Assembly: GCA_003024785.1 (NCBI GenBank)
Contig: PUQB01000232.1
Location: forward strand, 300,483 to 364,482
Length of the DNA: 64,000 nt
Direction: 5' to 3'
From: Selaginella tamariscina
Taxonomy: Eukaryota > Streptophyta > Lycopodiopsida > Selaginellales > Selaginellaceae
Shown piece by piece: positions 58,410-64,000 of this stretch. Both the position numbers and the translations under genes were made by a program. Position 1 is the first letter of the stretch. Every line of letters begins with the position of its first letter. The notes beneath the pieces were generated by a model. The model did no database searches. It saw only the letters and a program-made list of their open reading frames with translations, and was not told where the DNA came from.

Positions 58410-59690
58410 TTCCACGAGTCTTGGGACCTGGTTTAGCAGGATAATGCCGATGGAAGCAGCAACTTTGGAAGAAGCATGGAGTAAGTTGGATGCAGGTTCC
58501 CAAGTGCGATCGGTAGGCAAATAACCTTTCCAATCCACCAAGTATTGAAGTTGGCGGCGATGAAGACGAGAATCAAGGATGGCTGCAACTTCGTACTCAG
58601 GTTCACCAGCAATGACCACAGGAGGGGGAGAGAAGAAGCACGACCAGGAAGAGAAGAAGGATGATACGGCTCCAACAAGGAGGTGTGAAACACAGGATGA
58701 AGTTTCACCGTAGATGGTAACTCGAGTCGGAAAGCTACAGGATTACCTCCGCCACAATCCTGTAAGGGCCCAATCGTTGAAAATCCAACTTAGAAGAAGG
58801 CCTGTTGGTGCGAATGTGTCGACGAAGAAGCCACACGAGATCACCAATCTTGTATGCAGGTGCCGGTTGACGGTGAGCATCAGCATGATGCTTGTATCGT
58901 TCCTGTGCCTGCTGAAGATGAACCGGAGATCATCCTGTACCTGACGAAGATGCTGAGACGATCCTGTACTGCAGGAGCGGAAGAAGGAGAAGCAGGAGGA
59001 GCAAAGTCAAAACGTGGATGGTGGCCTGTAAGAGCAAAGAAAGGTGTCTGGCCTGTAGATGCGTGAATGGAGTTGTTGTAGGCAAACTCCGCCATAGGAA
59101 GAAGGTCCAACCAATTATCCTGTTGGTAACTGATGAAGCAACGAAGATATTGCTCCAAGGTCTGAATTGTGCGTTCTGACTGCCCATCAGTTTGCGGGTG
59201 ATATCCTGAAGAAAGATCCGCTTTAACCTGTAGACTCCGAAGAAGCTCTCGCCAAAACTTGGACATGAATTGTGGACCTCGATCGGAAACAATGCTCTCA
59301 GGAAGACCATGATGTCGGAACACTCACGGATCACCAACTCGGCAGTTGTCTGCCTGTAGCTGTCTTGTTGCAGGGTAGGAAATGAGCCTGCTTGGTGAAA
59401 CGGTCAACCACCACAAGAACTGCATCGAATCCACGAGAAGGAGGAAGATCTGTGAGGAAATCCATAGAAATGGATCTCCAAGGAGCAGAAGGAACAGGAA
59501 GAGGACGAAGAAGACCAGAGGTGCATGACGAGGCATCTTCGACCTGTTGCAGGTGTCACAACTCCGTACAAACCTTTCCACAAAACCTCGCAACCCAGGC
59601 CACCAATAGTTGCGAGTCACCAACTCAACTGTCTTGGCCACACCAAAATGTCCTGTAGCCGGGGTATCATGACAATCCTGTACCACACGA
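58410..59690 (-). other. Chromovirus D chromodomain and integrase region (fossil)
   Basis: [17 protein letters not shown] marks the chromodomain. VSDRGPQFMSKFWRELLRSL and YHPQTDGQSERTIQTLEQYL mark the integrase core, and TGHFGVAKTVELVTRNYWWP the zinc-binding part. Confidence 0.88.
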
Positions 59691-59989
59691 GTCCTGCAAA
59701 CACCAACAGGAACGTACAGGAGACCTTCCCGGTACAGGAGTCCATCCTGTATGTGAACAGGTTGTAGTCTGGACGGGAACTGGAGGAAGAGGAACTTGCA
59801 ATGTCAGGATGAATGTGTGAGAACACATTCTTTGCCAAGTCGTCTGTAGCCAACTGCGAACGGATGTCCTGTAGGAGTGTTGAATCTGGAGCCTGATGAA
59901 CCTGTAGTGCCGCAAGCCGGAATCGATCAGGACCCAACAACACTTGCCTTTGACAGTCATATGCAGGATCGCCCGGGCGGTGCAAGGTA

Positions 59990-61220
59990 AGAGCGCCTAG
60001 ACAATGCGTCCGCCTTGCCATTCCGAAAACCGGGCCTGTAGAATGACGAATCAAAACGTGATAGGAACTCCGCCCACCTAGCCTGTCCGACTGAGAACTC
60101 GAGCCGTTTGAAATACTCCAGGTTCTTGTGATCCGTAAGAACTTGTACAGGATGTGCAGCACCTTCCAGGAAATGCCGCCACTCCTCAAACGAATCCACA
60201 ATGGCCTTGAGTTCCTTGTCATGAATCTCGTAATTGATCTCCGCCGAAGGAACTTACGAGAGTGAAAAGCTACAGGATGAAGCAACTTGTCTTCTCCAAC
60301 TTGTGATAGGACGGATCCTACTGCAAAATCCGAGGCATCTGCTTCAACGAAGAAAGGACGAGAAGGATCAGGATGTGCTAAAATCGGAGCTGTCGTGAAG
60401 GTGTCCTTGAGTGTTGTGAATGCATGTTCCGCCTTGTCGGACCAAGAGAAAACCTCTGTGCGCTTGGTGAGTTCCGTGAGTGGAAGTACACGCTTGGAGA
60501 AGTCCTGTATGAACCGCCTGTAGAAGTTTGCAAAGCCAAGGAAACATTGTACATCTCGTACAGACTTGGGCCTCTCCCACTCCACGATGGTCTTCACCTT
60601 GTGCATGTCCATGGAAACGCCAGCAGGAGAGACGATGTAGCCCAAGAACTCCACAGAATCCCTATCGAAAAAACACTTCTCCAACTTCGCATACAGGCCA
60701 TGCTCGCGAAGCCGCTGTAGAACCAATCGTACATGCTTGTCATGTGCCGCCTGGTCCTTGGAGAAAATCAAAATGTCGTCGAGGTAGATCACCACAAACT
60801 GGTCCAAGAAGTCACGAAAGATGTCGTTCACCATGTGTTGGAACACGGCTGGGGCATTGGTAAGGCCGAAAGGCATCACCGTGTACTCGAAGTGTCCATA
60901 CCTTGTACGAAAGGCAGTCTTCCACTCATCGCCTGGACGAATCCGTACAAGGTTGTAGGCCCCTCGTAAGTCGATCTTCGTGAACACCTTTGCTCCTCGC
61001 AGCCGATCGAGAAGTTCCGGGATCAATGGCAACGGGTACCGATTCCGAATGGTACTTGATTCAAACCCCTGTAGTCCACAACCAAACGTAAGCTCCCATC
61101 CTTCTTCTTGACAAAGAAGATAGGCGCTCCTGCAGGGGACTTTGAGTGACGAATGAAGCCGGATGCCAAGTTGTCCTCGATGTACTGGCGAAGAACCTCC
61201 AACTCTGTGGGTGACAATGC
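59990..61220 (-). other. Chromovirus D RT and RNase H region (fossil)
   Basis: This block shows [71 protein letters not shown] and FFVEADASDFAVGSVLSQ. It is the best-preserved pol block in the window. Confidence 0.9.
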
Positions 61221-61949
61221 ATAAATCGGTCCGAACGGTGGAGTCTTTCCTTCTGCAAGATCAATAGGACAGTCGTAGGACCTGTGAACAGGAAGAACTG
61301 TAGCCTTGTGCTTGTCAAAAACGTCCTTAAAGTCGTGGTACTTGGATGGTAAGAAGAAGGAGGAGAAGGAGAAGGAGTAGGCGAAGGAGATTGAAAAACA
61401 GGAGAGTCAGACACAGGAAAGGTAGAAGAGGACGTAGGAGTTACTTGAAAGGCAAAAAGGTGGAAAGGAGCAGGATCAGTGGTAAGTTCATGCATGGTAG
61501 TGGTAAGAACTCGGAGAGGAGAAGGAGGGAGCTGTGACTGAAAAAGAGGAAGGATCTTGGGGGTGGAACAGGCAGAGTAACAAAAGAGCAGGATTGGGAG
61601 AAACCTGTGTGGATGTTGACGAGTGTACAGGATTGGAAGAATCCTGTACAGAAGTCCGTGGTTGCACAGGAGTGAGGAAGCCTGTGAGTGTGCTGACGAA
61701 CCAACAGGAGGTGGATCCTGTTGAGGAGGAACCTTCGACACTGATACAGGATTGGAAGAACCCTGTACAGGAATCCGCAAACTTACAGGAGTGGAGAGAA
61801 CCTGCGGATGTGCTGAGGAACTGACATGAGGTGAATCCTGTCGAGGAAGAGTCTTCAACACTGGTACAGGAACAGGCACGGTCAATCCTGTAGCTTGTAC
61901 TGCCTCAGACACCAAGGATGTATCCTGCACGCAGGAAGGTACAGGATTG

Positions 61950-63350
61950 ATCCTGGCTGCTGGAGAGGAAAACGTGAGCGTCCTAGACCTCCAGTCGATC
62001 TGCGGATTTGCAACAACGAACCATGGCATGCCAAAAATGATGGGAGTCGACCGAGTCTTGATCAAGTTGAAGGAAATCGAACAGTTGAATGCACCATGAC
62101 TGCAAGAGAGAGGTGTGGTAGCGTGGGTAACTGCGCCAGAAGCAATCAAACGACCATCGGCCACCTCTACAGGAACTGCACGCTTCAACTTCACCACCGG
62201 AATGCCATGCTGAGCTGCAAAAGTGTCATCCATGAAACATGCATTTGCACCAGTGTCTAACAGGGCAAACTCCTTGAGCTCTCGATTATTGAGGCGAATG
62301 TGTACAGGAAACTTGAGTGATGGAATGGTATGAGCAGCACCAATGGAGCCTGCACCTACGTCCAACTTCGCGGCTCCTAGACGAAGTGGACATTGAAGTT
62401 TTCCGACTGAACTTCAGCTTCGGCTTCACGCGTCTTGAACTTCTGGCTTTATTAGGACATTCCGCCACCTTGTGTCCTGCTGCACCACAATACAAGCATA
62501 GGTTCTCACCCCGACGACGTTGCTTCTCAGCAGTTGAAAGTGGGCCACGCTTGGATTTGTTAACCTCCATAGGAACTGCTCCAGAAGGTGTGTAGGAACA
62601 TGTGCTACGGCTACAGGATTGGCTGGCAGGAACTGCTGACGGAATTTTTCCTGACGGCGCTCGAACAAACGGTTGTCGCAGCGAACGGCCTGTTGCATGA
62701 TCTCCGCTAACGTTTGAGCATCCGGTAACGTAAGGAGAAGGTCCTTCACATCATCCCTCAGCCCAAAACGGAAAGTGTTCGATCAATGCAGTCTCGTCCC
62801 ATGGAATGTTCGTGCACAATTGCTGGAATTCGGATGCATAAACGGAAGCTGGTCTGGATCCTTGTGTGAGCCTCCGTAACTTGTGCATGCAGAACGGTAC
62901 TTATCAGGATCTCCAAACAGGCTTCAAAGGCAGCCACGAAACCTTCAAAGTCTTCCATCAATGGGTCGTCACGCTCCAGCAAGGGAGCAACCCAAGCTCG
63001 TGGAGATCCACTTAGTAAGGATGCCAAAAGGCCAACCTTTTGTGCATCCGTCGAGTAGCGGCGTGGTTGCATGCGGATCAAGAGCCGGATCTGATTCAGG
63101 AAACCTTGGAAATCGGCACGGTTGCCACTGAACTTCTCTGGCATGCTGATCTTCGGCTCCGGAGAAAAGTTCGATGAAGAAGGAACCACCGATGCCTGAG
63201 AGAGAGCCTGCGCAGCAGCCTTGGAGGATGCATCAGCAGCTGCATGTGCCGCATGGGTGGAGCCTTGCAGATCGGTGACCACTTGGCGCAAAGTGGCCAG
63301 CTCATGAAGAACATTTGGTGCTCGCGTTGAAAGTGCTCAAAATCAGCCAT
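61950..63350 (-). other. Chromovirus D gag and protease region (fossil)
   Basis: Gag words are MPEKFSGNRADFQGFLNQI and LLIRMQPRRYSTDAQKVGLL. The zinc knuckle CLYCGAAGHKVAEC follows, then protease LLDTGANACFMDD and IIFGMPWFVVANPQIDW. The protein style is Sushi-like. The region is broken. Confidence 0.85.
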
Positions 63351-63424
63351 GATCTATGAAAGAAAGAAAGGAGAAAAACGAAGGAAAAGAAAAAAAAAGT
63401 AGCTGGAAACGAGAGCTATGAAAG

Positions 63425-63437
63425 GTTACTATCAAAC
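63425..63437 (-). other. Chromovirus D primer-binding site, self-priming type
   Basis: On the minus strand GTTTGATAGTAAC follows the 5' LTR. TTGATAGTAAC (63425-63435) is complementary to the transcript-start segment at 63757-63767. Confidence 0.65.
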
Positions 63438-64000
63438 TGTCAAGCCACGATCCAGGAACCAGGAAGTGAGCAGGATTCCAAAGGAAGGCTTGACTCAGGA
63501 GCAGGATAGGAACAAGACAGGAACTAGGAACTCAGGAACAAGGACAAGACGCAGGACAGGATCCAGGAGTAGGACAGGAACAGGATGGATCTAGGAGCGA
63601 GATAGGAACAGGACAGGATCCAGGAGCAGATAGGAACAGGACAGGATCCAGGAGCGAGATAGGAACAGGACAGGATCCAAGAGCGACAAACAGGAGCAAG
63701 GAGCAAGACAAGACAAGAACAAGACAAGAACAAGAATGATCGTAGAATGACTGGTGTTGATAGTAACTGATTGTACAAAATTAGGTCGGAGCTTTTATGC
63801 TCACAACTCCAAGCTAATCTGGTCATGAGCTAATCTAGTCATAGCTAAAATTGTCATCCTTATCTAGGAATATCCTGTAGGAATATCTTGCGGGAATATC
63901 CTGTAGGCATACTTGTGAGATATCCTACGGAATATCCTGTGGCATATCCTGTGGGAATATTCTGCGGGCCGATCCTGTATCGCATATCCTGTAGGCTGAA
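63438..64000 (-). repeat. Chromovirus D, 5' LTR, cut by window end
   Basis: It begins TGTCAAGCC on the plus strand and runs through pyrimidine-rich U5, R and into U3 subrepeats at the window end. Confidence 0.88.
63757..63798 (-). promoter_or_regulatory. Chromovirus D promoter and self-primer segment
   Basis: On the minus strand ATAAAAG (63792-63798) lies 30 bases before AGTTACTATCAA (63768-63757). Confidence 0.7.

Larger units (their letters stand above)
57848..64000 (-). mobile_element. Chromovirus copy D, inverted, right end outside window
   Basis: The same family as copy A on the minus strand. The 3' LTR is 57848-58387. Chromodomain (about 58.41-58.60 kb), integrase (about 58.9-59.7), RNase H (about 60.0-60.35), RT (about 60.4-61.2), the low-complexity spacer (about 61.3-61.9), protease (about 61.95-62.35) and gag with knuckle (about 62.4-63.35) follow. 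The 5' LTR starts at 63438 and is cut by the window end. RT and RNase H words match copy A almost letter for letter, so the two are close in age. It is nearly complete but broken, with probably half a dozen or more breaks. It inserted into the gag of copy C. Confidence 0.9.

Overview
The window looks like repeat-rich nuclear DNA of a plant. A short host gene island (about 48.4-54.0 kb) carries an intron-rich relative of plastid peptide-chain release factor 1, an intron-rich membrane RING protein and a degenerate Sec61-like sequence. Almost everything else is LTR-retrotransposon sequence inserted into older LTR-retrotransposon sequence. The main element is a chromodomain Ty3/gypsy element whose Gag, protease and priming resemble the Tf1/Sushi/Tcn1 side of the chromoviruses. 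In land plants that type is known mainly from seedless lineages, so a fern, lycophyte or bryophyte is my best guess. This is inference, not proof.

Layout. 1-896: LTR of the chromovirus, cut by the window edge. 897-6672 and 14040-15100: old AT-rich repeat DNA with a fossil FCP1-like HAD phosphatase (about 1.69-2.54 kb), a minisatellite built on a GGCGGGATTAATCCCGCC-like palindrome (about 3.04-4.40 kb), unrecognised former coding sequence, and a direct repeat that also flanks the next element. 6673-14039: a non-coding LTR element (LARD-like, minus orientation) with 1.8-1.9 kb LTRs and an initiator-Met-type primer site. 15874-47830: probably one old LTR element opened by three later insertions: a chromovirus (16251-22530) in its 5' LTR, a second LARD (24027-40421, exact ATCAC target duplication), and a 3'-terminal LARD piece (44901-47220). 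The second LARD was itself split by a 9.2-kb non-chromoviral gypsy element (30638-39878, minus). 48369-54000: host gene island. 54290-55112: second copy of the FCP1-like fossil. It is broken by a LARD LTR (55113-56475), which is broken by a chromovirus (56476-57847), which is broken by an inverted chromovirus (57848 to the window end).

The most interesting signal is in the chromovirus family. In every copy with both parts visible, an 11-12 base stretch just downstream of the 5' LTR is complementary to LTR sequence starting about 31 bases after a TATA box, where the transcript should begin. In one copy both partners carry the same changed base pair. This is the arrangement of Tf1/Sushi self-priming rather than tRNA priming, and I am not aware of it being described for a plant element.

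The two host genes on the minus strand were modelled exon by exon from GT-AG junctions and reading frame. The RING model closes to exactly 250 codons. The release-factor model keeps its GGQ and PAT motifs but has no visible N-terminal exons and carries small deletions and one extra base, so it may be decaying.
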